Shown piece after piece: positions 28,001 through 36,568 of a DNA stretch of 64,000 nt (the stretch's first letter is position 1; every line of letters starts with the position of its first letter). The DNA is from CADCTQ01 sp963844325 (GTDB taxonomy: Bacteria; Bacteroidota; Bacteroidia; Cytophagales; 172606-1): assembly GCA_963844325.1 (NCBI GenBank), contig CAWJNV010000002.1, positions 372,001 to 436,000 on the forward strand, given 5' to 3'. The notes under the pieces are model-generated. The model was not told the DNA's origin, made no database searches, and was given only the letters and a program-made list of their open reading frames with translations. A program made the translations under genes and the position numbers.

Positions 28001-29092
28001 TGGACGGTGGAAGATGCGGCCGGCAACCGCTCCCAGGCCACCCAGCGCCTCACCCTTACCAATGCCGGGCCGGTGTTGGCCGGCATCACCGCTCCGCTTT
28101 CCCCCGTTGCCATCAACTCCACCGTATCGGCCAGCGCCGATTTTGGGGACAACAACCTGCATGAAGCCACCTGGGACTGGGGCAACGGCACGAGTCCGGG
28201 CACCATCGATGCGGTGAGTGGCAAGATCACCGGCAGCCGCAGCTACAGCACGCCCGGCGTGCACACGGTAACGCTCTCGGTTACCGATGCCTGCGGGGCA
28301 ACGGCTACTGCCAGCCTGCGCTACGTAGTGGTTTATGATCCCAGTGGCGGCTTTGTCACCGGCGGGGGCTGGTTCAACTCGCCTGCCGGCGCTTACGCGC
28401 CCAACCCGTCGGCCACTGGCAAGGCGCACTTCGGCTTCGTGTCGCGCTACCAGAAAGGGGCCAGCCAACCCGTGGGCACGACCCACTTGGAGTTTGAGGC
28501 GGCCGGCATGGCCTTTCACAGCAGTTCCTACGAATGGCTGGTGGTAGCCGGCGGGCAGGCCCAGTACAAGGGGACGGGTACGCTCAACGGGCAAGGGGGG
28601 TACAAGTTCCTGCTCACTGCCGTGGACGGGCAGATGAACGGAGGCACGGGCAGCGACCGGTTGCGCATCAAGATCTGGCAAGAGGGCCAGCCGCTGGCCG
28701 AGTACGACAACCAGCGGGGGGCCGGTGAGGAAGCCCCTGCGGCAACGGCCCTGGGTGGCGGCTCGATCCTGGTGCACGAGGAGCGCAGCAAAGCCCGCCA
28801 GCCTGGCCCGGTGGGTGGGGAAGGCTCCTTGGCCGGGGCCACCCTGAGCGGCTACCCCAACCCCTTCACGGGCAGCACCACCCTTGCCTTTACGCTGGGC
28901 GGCGAGGAGGAGTACGCCCTGGAGGTATACGACCTGAAGGGCAGGCTGGTCGCCAGGCTGGGGGCGGGCAGAGCCGCCGCCGGCGCGGCAAAGCGGGTGG
29001 AATGGGAAGCAAAAGCGGCCCCGGCCGGCGTGTACTTTGCCCGCCTGACGACCCGCTCCGGCGTGCAGCACCTCAAGCTGGTGCGCCGGTAA
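25088..29092 (+). CDS. Giant GloVer-repeat T9SS surface protein, copy 2
   Basis: 1,334 residues with the same architecture as copy 1: signal peptide (to 'PGFAQ'), thirteen GloVer repeats (about 25.3-27.3 kb), HYR-like domains, PKD-like domain, 'FVTGGGW' module and T9SS sorting domain ('LSGYPNPFTGS'). The repeat array is well diverged from copy 1, whereas about 27.81-29.09 kb is almost identical at DNA level to 21.46-22.74 kb. The HYR domain at about 27.6-27.8 kb differs from copy 1 ('PVVAMLPEATGECSVTVTA'). It probably binds something different through the diverged repeats while sharing the export apparatus. Confidence 0.9.
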   Translation: MKQLLPTPWRVFLQAALPTACLSIGLFIASCLLVVTPGFAQDVLWGLTSNGGPEGAGTAFSIGSTGADFTVHKAFANATTIPYGSLVLGRDGNFYGMTRNGGRYDKGTVFKAGPTGKITVIRSLNDADGIYPFGTLVQGRDGDFYGMTQMGGNGYGTIFKISPTGTFTLLKSFNYTDGAHPGYSLVEGHDGNFYGMTFMGGSTGSGTIFKISPTGTHTVLKDFVYIGGGPWISVLDSDGAYPYGGLVQGRDGDFYGMTSAGGTSDQGTVFKISATGTYTLLKSFDYFDGWYPAYSSLVEGRDGNFYGMTQMGGSNHSGTIFKITPAGTHTVLKHLDENDGIHPYGSLVQGPDGDFYGLTQLGGTNFGGTVFKINATGTFAVVKRFNYPEVASAFNNLVLGPGGDFYGMTQVGEFFNAPGSIFKVSPSGAFTLLDSRDHATGASPAGSLVQARDGNFYGMTERGGRNDQGTIFKISPEGTHTVLKSFDYPDGGFPTGDLVEGSDGNFYGMNKAGITYNGTVFRISPAGAYTELRQFSNADGTYPGGSLVQGRDGNFYGMTAGGGSNYKGTIFKISPSGTFTVLKNLDYPDGAAPRGSLVQGRDGDFYGITGYGGDYGYGTIFKISPAGTFTVLKHLDYSDGGIPQGSLVEGSDGDFYGTTSAYSDAGRGTIFKISPTGTFTVLKVFDYPDGDNARGSLVEGSDGDFYGMTSAGGDDNNGIIFKISPTGTFTVLRRLTSADGVNPMGSLVVGKPACTPPLLAVPADVTVENASADCGFSVPFQASATGTPAPGITYKAGEDVITSPHVFPVGTTTVTAIAVNACGTVTKSFTVTVVDKTAPVPVVAMLPEATGECSVTVTAPKATDNCRGSITATTTDATSYTAQGTYVIHWRYDDGQGNVTEQAQTVIVKDETSPAIAAPAALTLTNAAGQCGRPLAQVALGLPLTSDNCAGIKAATHDAPAFLPVGTTTVTWTVEDAAGNRSQATQRLTLTNAGPVLAGITAPLSPVAINSTVSASADFGDNNLHEATWDWGNGTSPGTIDAVSGKITGSRSYSTPGVHTVTLSVTDACGATATASLRYVVVYDPSGGFVTGGGWFNSPAGAYAPNPSATGKAHFGFVSRYQKGASQPVGTTHLEFEAAGMAFHSSSYEWLVVAGGQAQYKGTGTLNGQGGYKFLLTAVDGQMNGGTGSDRLRIKIWQEGQPLAEYDNQRGAGEEAPAATALGGGSILVHEERSKARQPGPVGGEGSLAGATLSGYPNPFTGSTTLAFTLGGEEEYALEVYDLKGRLVARLGAGRAAAGAAKRVEWEAKAAPAGVYFARLTTRSGVQHLKLVRR

Positions 29093-29160
29093 ACAAGCGT
29101 AGATTTCAATCCCCGTCCCGGCTTACGCGTGAAGCGGCCCGGGCAATGGGGTACGCAACA

Positions 29161-29198
29161 AAAGCCTCGTGAACGACCTGTTCACGAGGCTTTTTGTT
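29161..29198 (+). terminator. Terminator of GloVer unit 2
   Basis: A 14-bp perfect stem (29161-29174 with 29180-29193) with a 5-nt loop, A-rich on the left and T-rich on the right, 68 nt after the stop. Unrelated to the terminator of unit 1. Confidence 0.85.
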
Positions 29199-29312
29199 TT
29201 GCCGGCAAGAACTGCTTATCCTGAAATGCTTTCATGACTACGTACTTGTTTGTTCACAAATACTTGTAGGTCAATACATTAAGAACAACAAACAACCAGC
29301 CCCGAATGCGTA

Positions 29313-29876
29313 TTACTGTAACACCAGGTTGTCGGTGCCGCATTGAAAGAGGCTGATGTTGTCGATCATGGGCGTTTTGTTGGCAATGTTTTTTTCCATC
29401 CGCTTGATCAGCGCCGGGCAATCGCCAAAGTACTTTACCACGGTTTTGTCGAGCAGCGACTGTTGTCCGTGCCTTCCCGGCCGGACCAGCATCTTCGTTT
29501 TGACCGGGACCAGGTCGCGGCTGAAGATGTATAAGTAGCTGCTGTTGTGCCAGTAAGCCGTCAGGATGTACTTGTCGTTGAAAGCAACCACTTCGTGCAT
29601 CCGGTCCTTGCCCGCGGTAATGGGCAGGTTGATGAACGCCCGGCCGTTGATGAGCATGGATTTAAGCTTCTTTTGTTTGGTGATCCGGAACTCGCCGGCT
29701 TTGTCGGTATAGCGGACGTATTCGGCGGTGAGGCTCACCGATCCGTAGCAGTCAATCCTTTCGCCGTCCAGCGTAATGAGATAGCCGCTGTTGGCAGACG
29801 TCGTTTCCTTCTTCGGGCGCTGGCTGTACCCGGTCATCGTGAGCATTGCCAGCAGGGCAGTAATGAGCAGTTTCAT
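29313..29876 (-). CDS. Secreted hypothetical protein, 187 residues
   Basis: The ATG at 29876 gives a clear Sec signal peptide (MKLLITALLAMLTMTGYSQ); a longer frame from 29981 has no support. The mature protein contains 'GYLITLDGERIDCYG' and 'EYVRYTDKAGEFRITKQ', a pattern common in Bacteroidota periplasmic proteins that read like a short beta-rich domain, plus 'VKYFGDCPALIKRM'. No named family recognised. It is transcribed toward the GloVer unit 2 terminator. Confidence 0.75.
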   Translation of the reverse strand: MKLLITALLAMLTMTGYSQRPKKETTSANSGYLITLDGERIDCYGSVSLTAEYVRYTDKAGEFRITKQKKLKSMLINGRAFINLPITAGKDRMHEVVAFNDKYILTAYWHNSSYLYIFSRDLVPVKTKMLVRPGRHGQQSLLDKTVVKYFGDCPALIKRMEKNIANKTPMIDNISLFQCGTDNLVLQ

Positions 29877-30511
29877 GTTTTTTTGATTAATAAATATTTT
29901 CCAATGGATTAGGTTGATCCTGTTCATGGGCCGGTGCGGGAAATGCCCAACGGCGCGCCTTTGGTGGGGCCAATGCACCAACGACGGGGCGTTTCATGAA
30001 AACAGGCAGGAGTAGCTACGGGCGCGAAAAACCAGCCGGTACGGTTCGGATGGGGCAGGTGCTGCGCGCAAGCAACACGTAGCCTTCCGGAACATCACCG
30101 ATGTTTCGCATCACTGGAATAGCTGGTAAGTTGAAGAAGTGGTTCGTCGGGCGAAGCCTGGTGGGAGACTTCGGGGTTTGCGGGAACAAATCAAACGTTA
30201 ATTATGACAATGTACAACAGGTAAGCAATAAAAAGTTTTTTGCGGAATTACATTGTTACCACTGCGCTTTTTTATCCCGGACCCCAAGGGTTTAATTGTT
30301 AGTAATATGATGAATGCCAATGGTTTGCCAGTTAATTTGTTGCGTGGCCGGCCGGGCGCCGGTTGCGGGCTGCACGTCTTCGGGGGTTGTAAGAAAAAAC
30401 TTTGAATTGCACCACCGCCCCGGTCCATGCACGTAGCGTCATACACGGATGGTTACGCGTTGAAAGGCGGCTTTCGGGAACGGAAGGCCCTTTCGTTGCA
30501 AAAATTTGGCA
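29877..30511. other. Intergenic region, no gene seen
   Basis: 635 bp containing only short open frames (for example 30101-30295 on the plus strand) without convincing start context, domains or composition. No strong hairpin or repeat noticed. Confidence 0.5.
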
Positions 30512-30763
30512 ATGCGCCTCCCGGATGAAAAAATTGCCGAACTCAATGAGGCGATGCGGGGCCAGAAGGACCTGGCTTACCTGGGTGAAATCCATACGGA
30601 GCTTAATTTGTGCAGCGACATCAAGCGTTTCATTGATGAATTCATGGCGGTCATCGCCAACATGAACGCGCTGACGCCCGACATGCACCAGGACAATGAC
30701 TTCCGGCAACTGGTGGACGCCCTCGACAAGCTCTTTGCCGAAGACAAAAAAGCGGGTGCCTGA
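30512..30763 (+). CDS. Small hypothetical protein, 83 residues
   Basis: A soluble, mainly helical acidic protein starting MRLPDEKIAELNEAMRGQ and ending 'ALDKLFAEDKKAGA'. The ATG at 30512 is preferred over a TTG at 30506. Composition matches the host GC-rich genes, so it marks the left edge of the AT-rich accessory region. No family recognised. Confidence 0.55.
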   Translation: MRLPDEKIAELNEAMRGQKDLAYLGEIHTELNLCSDIKRFIDEFMAVIANMNALTPDMHQDNDFRQLVDALDKLFAEDKKAGA

Positions 30764-31602
30764 TGCGGCCCGGCCCGGGAAAACGAGCGGCGAAAGCTGG
30801 TTGAAAGTTTCCTGTCTCCATCAGGAGTGTAAATAAAAGAACTGACTGCTTACTTTTTTGGTTGAGCAGGGTACAGGTAATGCGGAAAATTTTACATTAG
30901 CTACTTCAAACGCATTTGACGGAGAAGAAAATCAACATGCCAGTAACGCGAAGAATATTTGTAAGCATGCCTGCTGATCAATGGCTGACAGTAAAACAGA
31001 ATGATTTAAAATGGGGTATTGTTGAAGAAATTGAGCGCTTAGGATACGTACCTGAGATCTTTACAAACCCCAAAGGGATGCCTGGTTTAGCTTCAGGCAA
31101 ACCATGGAGTCGCCAGGAAGCGGATCATGTTATGAGGAAGTGTGTGGGAGCTGCAGTAATTGGATTACCACGTTGGGAATTTTCCACTGCTGCGGGGGAT
31201 ACAATAAAACTAACGAGTGAGTTTTGCCAATATGAGGGAGCCGTTGCCTACACGCTTGGCTTACCAATGCTGGTAGTTGGACAGGAGAATATTCTCCGCC
31301 GAGTAGTTTTCGACCAAAGCTACGGGGTTTACATGAGGTTTTTTCCGCAAGATGCAGACCGTACATGGTTAGGCACAGATGAGTTTAAAGTTACCTTTCG
31401 ATACTGGAAAGACGAGTTATCCAAGCGGCGTGACGTGTTCCTGGGTTATTCCAGCAGTTCGAAGGGAACAGCACAAAATCTCAAGCGTCTGCTTGAAAAA
31501 GACTTAAATGTAACCGTACTTGATTGGAAAACGGATTTTTCACCCAGTCGTTTTATTCTCCAGCAGATTGAAGAAGCGGCTGCCCGGTGCAGTGCTGGAA
31601 TT

Positions 31603-31610
31603 TTTCTCTT
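31603..31610. repeat. Target-site duplication of the IS1595-type element, left copy
   Basis: TTTCTCTT, identical to 32633-32640. An 8-bp duplication is typical for the IS1595 family. Confidence 0.9.
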
Positions 31611-32632
31611 GGCTCTATTCTTGAATCAAGTTGTTGTTAAGAGCGGGCGTAATGAGCACTTGGATCAAAGAGTGCAGGAGGGCTTTACCTCTTTTTCTCA
31701 CGTTATGGACAAACTCAAAGAAGCCCAGGTATAAGGGCAGTTTTTCTTGCGAGATGCCTCTGTGGGGTCTGAGCCAGGAACGCAAAAGAGACCAGAAGCC
31801 TTCGATGGTGTTGACGTGAATTTCGCACTTGCCATCCTTGTCTTCATCGCGGGCATACTCGCCCTTGCCATGATTGACTCTTTTAAGCTCATACTTGTGA
31901 GTCATCCAGTCGTAAATGCTGTACTCATCGGTATTGACAAGCGTACCGGCTTTAACAGTTTGGGTAATGAGTGGTTGAATCGTCTTTCGCTTTACATCCT
32001 CCAGCAAAGCCACTTTTACCAATCCGTCCCGTTGGAGCATACCCAGCACGGGCGGCTTTTCATTAGCCTTGGTCCCACGTCCCCTTTTGCCTCTCAAACG
32101 CCTGCGGCGGGCTTTACGGCCTTTCTGTTGCACTTTCTTAGGCTGGCCCTTGTGGCCGGCCACCACATACAGTTCATCAATTTCTACCACCCCGCTTAGC
32201 TCAATTGCCTGCTTTTTTTTTCACCACACCCTCTCTCAGGTGAGTAGCCATTTGGTAGACCTCGCTCTCGGCCAAATCGAGTTCCTTGGCAATTTGCCGG
32301 TTGGACAAGTTCAGGCCCATCAAGTACAGGCACAGTATCCACACTTTCAACGGCTGGTGGTGCCCCTCAAACACCGTTCCCGTCAAGTCATCATAGTACT
32401 TCTCACACCCCTTACAGTAGTAGCGGTAACGGTGCTCAGTTGAATTATGATGACCATGACGACGGTAAGAATTACTCCCGCAGTGCGGGCAACTTACCCC
32501 TTCCTGCCACCTTAACTCCCGCACCTTTTCGTAACACAACCGGTCATCTACAATCTCTTGCAGTCGAATCAGCATACACCTTTAGCCTTTTTATGCTAAT
32601 TTAACCCAACAACTTGATTCCCGAATTGAGCC
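31611..32632 (-). mobile_element. IS1595-family insertion sequence, 1,022 bp
   Basis: Bounded by imperfect 26-bp terminal inverted repeats beginning GGCTC (31611-31636 and 32607-32632, three mismatches) and flanked by an 8-bp direct duplication. It carries a two-part transposase on the minus strand and is inserted in the TIR-like gene. The intact ends and duplication indicate a simple, fairly recent insertion. Confidence 0.92.
31615..32575 (-). CDS. IS1595 (ISXO2-like) transposase in two frames
   Basis: Frame 1 (32575-32201, 124 residues) has a zinc ribbon ('CPHCGS' and 'YYCKGCEKYY') and a helix-turn-helix region. Frame 2 (32190-31615, 191 residues) has the ISXO2-like DDE core: 'VEIDELYVVAGHKG', 'NTDEYSIYDWM', 'VNHGKGEYARD', 'VNTIEGFWSLLRSWLRPHRG'. 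The two overlap at a run of nine A on the minus strand (32213-32221). Loss of one A, or slippage there, would fuse them into one protein. This is either slippage-dependent expression, as known in some IS, or a disabling mutation. Confidence 0.85.
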
Positions 32633-32640
32633 TTTCTCTT
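32633..32640. repeat. Target-site duplication of the IS1595-type element, right copy
   Basis: TTTCTCTT, matching 31603-31610. Confidence 0.9.
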
Positions 32641-33001
32641 TACCAAGGATGATCCGATTACCAGTGGAACGCAGGCGTACAAAGCAGTACCAAGGGACAA
32701 TGTCGTTTTTGAAGCGGGGTATTTTATTCATGCAAAAGGCAAAGAGCATGTATTAATTGTTTTAGAAAACGGAGCGAAGATGCCAGCTGACCTGGGTGGT
32801 GATATATATGCACCACTAGACGATAAGTCTGATATAGAACCAATTGAGGATACAGTGGACAAATTTATCAGGGCATTGTAAATAGCAAAACAGGCGGAAT
32901 GCCTCATTCATTCTATATATTACAGCTACCCAACTGTCCACTTTCACTAGAATACGAACCCTGGGAACTGCCCAAGCAGTAGCCAGAGAGGTAAACCGGT
33001 T

Positions 33002-33064
33002 GGTGTGTACTTCGCGCGCCTGACGACCCGTGCCTGCGTGCAGCACCTCAAGCTGGTGCTCAGG
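33002..33064 (+). pseudogene. Remnant 3' end of a third GloVer/T9SS gene
   Basis: Encodes 'GVYFARLTTRACVQHLKL' plus 'VLR' and stop, matching the last 21 residues of GloVer copy 1 (one change, Ser-Gly to Ala-Cys in the middle). The similarity continues through the 3' untranslated region and terminator and stops abruptly upstream of 33002. The rest of a third copy has therefore been deleted or replaced; the TIR-like gene now lies upstream. Confidence 0.85.
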
Positions 33065-33094
33065 TAAACAAAAACAGATTTTCGATACCTAATA

Positions 33095-33134
33095 AAAAGA
33101 AAAGAGCCCGCATACCAGCAGGCTCTTTTCTTTT
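33095..33134. terminator. Terminator hairpin behind the GloVer remnant, core inverted relative to copy 1
   Basis: A 14-bp perfect stem (33095-33108 with 33121-33134), A-rich then T-rich, so it can end transcription both ways. The 22-nt core 33104-33125 is the exact reverse complement of 22774-22795, while the flanking sequence is in the same orientation in both places. It also lies 72 nt after the methyltransferase stop on the minus strand. Confidence 0.85.
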
Positions 33135-33205
33135 ACCAATGGTTGAGGACGGTTATGACGTTCGAAATATAATGAGTAGAAGTGCGTTTTAGTATTTGTT
33201 CGTGG

Positions 33206-34441
33206 CTATACAGATGCAAAAGTTAAAATGGTTTCTATCCGCATGCGCTTTCCAAGAGGACTGGCATCACTACTTGGGGTTGGTAAGTATCGATTGCGGT
33301 TTGGTATTTCCCGTTCCATTTGCTTTTGTAATTTAAGATTAACCAAAGAAGCAGCCTTATTGATACCATTAGAATTGCTAATGAATACATTTTTTAAACA
33401 CGAGTTTCCCACAACCAGAATTGCTTTTCCACCCGGCTTCAACACACGAGCTGTCTGATACATGAAGCGGTAGATATCTTCGGCATATCTTCTGATCATT
33501 TGTAACTGCTTGTTTGGCAATTGCTCTATCTGCCCCATTGAACCCATTATGGAGCTCGTAATAGCTTCCATACTTTTTGAATCTGGCCCTCTTTCAGCTC
33601 CTATACTATTTGATCTGATTCGTCTGAGGTAACCTAATGTATAACCCAGCCATACAAGTGACATCCGATGTCCTCTCATATAGTCTATTGCATTTAAATA
33701 AGGAGGAGAGGTGAGAACTGCATCAATAGAGTTATTTTGGACAGAGTCAAGCAGACGGGCGTCACCAAGTTCAACCTTTACATTGCCAACAGGGGGGGCC
33801 TTTAATAGGAGTTGCCTCACCTGCTTTACTGATCTTTCAAAGGCTATAAAAACGTTGAAATTAGACTGATCTGTTACTTTATGAGGCCTGCTATGAGATA
33901 CATCCCAAGCAAGAGAAGCTCCTTGGTTTTTTGTTATAATTATTCTACTCAGAGACATTTTAAGCACATCTGTAGCTGCTTGCCTCTCAGCATTAACATT
34001 ATGCGAACTTATATTGTATAAAACATATGCTAACCGTCTCAAATCTGCTTTTTGGTGAGAGCCAAACCAAAAATCAATATATTTTTGTGTCTCCTGATCG
34101 TTGTCAATCCATGGAAGGGATACACTATTAGGATCAATGCCTTGTATACTTTTTGTAAGTTCAACCATTAGACTTTCTATTGCTTCATCCTTAACAGGTG
34201 TAGTCCAAACTTTTGTCATAAGAACTGCAAGTGGATCCATATCAAAAGCGACAGACTTAAGACCTAATTCTGATGCTTGCCGCACTACTGTACCCGACCC
34301 TGTCATCGGATCAAGTATAATACTATCATTTTTAAGGGTTTTAAGTTCTGCTATAGCTATATCAGAAGCCATTCTAGCAGGGAAAGGGTGAATTGGTTTG
34401 ATCATATTCGCTTTTTTAAATAGTTTAAACCGGCTCATCAT
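33206..34441 (-). CDS. DNA methyltransferase (N6-adenine or N4-cytosine type)
   Basis: Transfers a methyl group from S-adenosylmethionine to DNA. Motif I 'ILDPMTGSGTVV' lies about 35-46 residues from the N-terminus, preceded by 'KPIHPFPARMASD'. The catalytic motif IV 'LTSPPYLNAIDYMRGHR' is near the middle, and the C-terminal 'RVLKPGGKAILVVGNS' is the motif VIII-type strand. The start is ambiguous: 34441 or 34438 overlaps the end of the GHKL gene (stop at 34425) and 34405 begins just before the conserved domain. The overlap indicates translational coupling. With the upstream ATPase-nuclease gene it resembles a restriction-modification pair. It is intact, so it may still methylate although its partner is broken. 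Confidence 0.88.
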   Translation of the reverse strand: MMSRFKLFKKANMIKPIHPFPARMASDIAIAELKTLKNDSIILDPMTGSGTVVRQASELGLKSVAFDMDPLAVLMTKVWTTPVKDEAIESLMVELTKSIQGIDPNSVSLPWIDNDQETQKYIDFWFGSHQKADLRRLAYVLYNISSHNVNAERQAATDVLKMSLSRIIITKNQGASLAWDVSHSRPHKVTDQSNFNVFIAFERSVKQVRQLLLKAPPVGNVKVELGDARLLDSVQNNSIDAVLTSPPYLNAIDYMRGHRMSLVWLGYTLGYLRRIRSNSIGAERGPDSKSMEAITSSIMGSMGQIEQLPNKQLQMIRRYAEDIYRFMYQTARVLKPGGKAILVVGNSCLKNVFISNSNGINKAASLVNLKLQKQMEREIPNRNRYLPTPSSDASPLGKRMRIETILTFASV

Positions 34442-36559
34442 TATGGAGTTTCTCCAACTGTGCATTTATAGATGCCGCGACCCTGTCCACACTAGCATTT
34501 ACAATTATCTTATCTCCATCCACACCTATGATATCGGGAATCAGTATTGAGAGACCTCGAGCTAATGCTATGACTTCATCATCCATTACTGAAGCAACTT
34601 TAAGGCTTCGGCGACATTCATACGAAATGACGGATGCAGACAACGCATCTGGAACTTGGCCCTTTAAGCTTTTTAGAGCTTGCAAGAAAATATCAATGGT
34701 GAGGACTCGTTGGCTTCTTAACCATCCCTCTAGATTTTTAACCCATTCTGAGACCTTACTGTGATCATATATTTGAAATACTTCTTCAAGTTTTGTTAGT
34801 GGAATTGCCCCATACTCAACTGTGTACTCTAGAAGCTTACCAAGATCACGAGCAGTCATTGCAGTTACCTTCTGCTCATTACAACGATCTACTATTGATT
34901 CACCTGTATACCCTGGAGCTACAACTAATGCATAGTTAGCCTTGAACTTTTTACGATGCTGAACTACTCCATCAAGCTTTATATTACCTGTCTTTGCAGC
35001 TTCGTGCTTGGATGACTTTGCATCAAATGATAGACTGTAAAGGGGGGGCGTACTATTTTCTTGTGTGGGTTTAATTCTAGTTGGCATTGGAAAGGCACTA
35101 GCAATTCCTTCTGGTTCACCTGATTTAGCTAAATCCTTAACATCAAAACCTAAGTACCGAAGAGCATCGGACAATACAAGTTCGAACCTCTTGCTGTTGT
35201 CGCTATCATGTTGAGTTTGAAGTAAAAGCTTAGCGATATAAGTACCGGACTGCCTACTCTGTATTGCTTGAAAACGCAATAATTTTTCACGAAAACTTCT
35301 TATGTTTTCAAGCGACGAAGGCTCTATTCCAATATCAAGTGCATAAATATCTGAGAGCAAGCTTACCATTGCAAAAGTTCTTAATAACTCTTTTTCTGCC
35401 TTGGTTCGGGAATGTTCTTCCACAAAAGGATGATCACTGTTGACAACAATGGAATTATCTGATAACCGAAACTTTACGAAGCTTTCATCATCTTTGATTC
35501 GCTCGTATTTAATTTGACCAAGTGCATTTTTTATATTGTCAGCTGTATTTTCTCTCCAAGCCCTTCTCATTTCCTCTCTATCTTTAATACCAGTCTCGTC
35601 GAACAAGCCTGGAAGTAGTGGCTGTGTTTTTAGGGTCTCTGATACCACATTCCTTAAAGGGCTAAGCGAGATAACTCCTAAGGACTTAACTAATAAATCA
35701 CCTCCATCGGGCAATCCGGCATTCTCATCACTATCGTAATTGGTTCTTACCATATTGAAGACTTTTCGAAGAAAAGCCCGAAATATTTTGAGTTCTCTTT
35801 GTTCCCTAAACTTCTCCCTATCGGTGGTAAGGTATTTATTTAATCCATCGACTCTGACAGTCATTCTAAAGCGAGCCCATGCTGCATGACTTAAGTCCTT
35901 CTCTCCAAAACTCGGATTTTCTTGATTAACTACACGTCCAAGTACATTAATATGAAAACCATTTGACAAGCCACGCTCATCGCTCTTGCCTCCAGTAATG
36001 CTATCCTCATACAGCTTGACTGTACCTGTTACAACACCAATACCTGGTAGTTCAATACTAGGAATTGGATTAGTGATAACCCTAACCGGGATCCTTAGTT
36101 TAGACTTTGATTGTTTTAAATTACTTTCAGTATCCTTAGTTGTAGTTTCTTGATCTATTTCTATATCTATTTCATTAATTCCTAGTTGTGGCCCTATAAT
36201 CCATTGCTTTTGAATTGGATGGTTAATTTTTGAAGAACAAAGTAATACTCCATTTAAACGAATTGCCATTTCGCTACCTAATGGCAACGCTGCTTCTAAC
36301 ATCCGTTTTAATACACCAACTTTTAAATCACGACCTGTCTGCTTGAGGCTAGATAACACCACTAACGTCCATGTATTAGACTCTTCACGTGCAAGCGAAG
36401 ATTTTACTGCACCAAACTCATCTTCTTCTGATGGACCATCGGGTGCAGGAATACCCTCCTTAATTAATTTCAGAATTGAAGCTCCATCGTATACGTTATT
36501 CAATGCTTGTTCTACCTCTTCCTCACTAACTTCATAGAGATCCAAGGTCAATTTACTTA

Positions 36560-36568
36560 ATAATTTAT
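36560..36568. repeat. Target-site duplication of the ISAs1-type element, left copy
   Basis: ATAATTTAT, identical to 37745-37753. Confidence 0.88.

Larger units (their letters stand above)
30937..32881 (+). pseudogene. TIR-like (CAP12/PF10137-type) effector gene interrupted by an IS1595-type element
   Basis: The coding sequence is 30937-31610 plus 32641-32881. Removing the IS and one copy of the 8-bp target duplication restores 915 bp, a 304-residue protein, in perfect frame. Residues 1-160 form a Rossmann-like N-domain I cannot name ('RRIFVSMPADQW', 'CQYEGAVAYTLGLPMLVVG'). Residues 166-304 match the TIR-like predicted nucleotide-binding family: 'VFLGYSSSSKGTAQNLKRL', 'VTVLDWKTDFSPSRFILQQ', then after the junction 'FTKDD', 'PRDNVVFEAGYF' (Glu249) and 'MPADLGGDIYAPL'. 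By family, such domains degrade NAD or sense cyclic nucleotides in abortive immunity. The ATG at 30937 is preferred over a TTG at 30916. As it stands the gene ends after residue 225 in IS sequence, so it is probably inactive. Confidence 0.85.

Noticed and set aside
30101..30295. 64-codon plus-strand frame in the intergenic region
   Set aside because: No recognisable domain or start context; composition does not distinguish it from non-coding sequence.
32816..33046. 76-codon minus-strand frame between the TIR-like gene and the methyltransferase
   Set aside because: It runs antisense to the TIR-like 3' end and the GloVer remnant, both of which explain the sequence.
33135..33205. Search for a second copy of the tRNA-Ala 3' end as left att site of the island
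   Set aside because: No matching stretch seen here or around 30.8 kb; the left boundary stays undefined.
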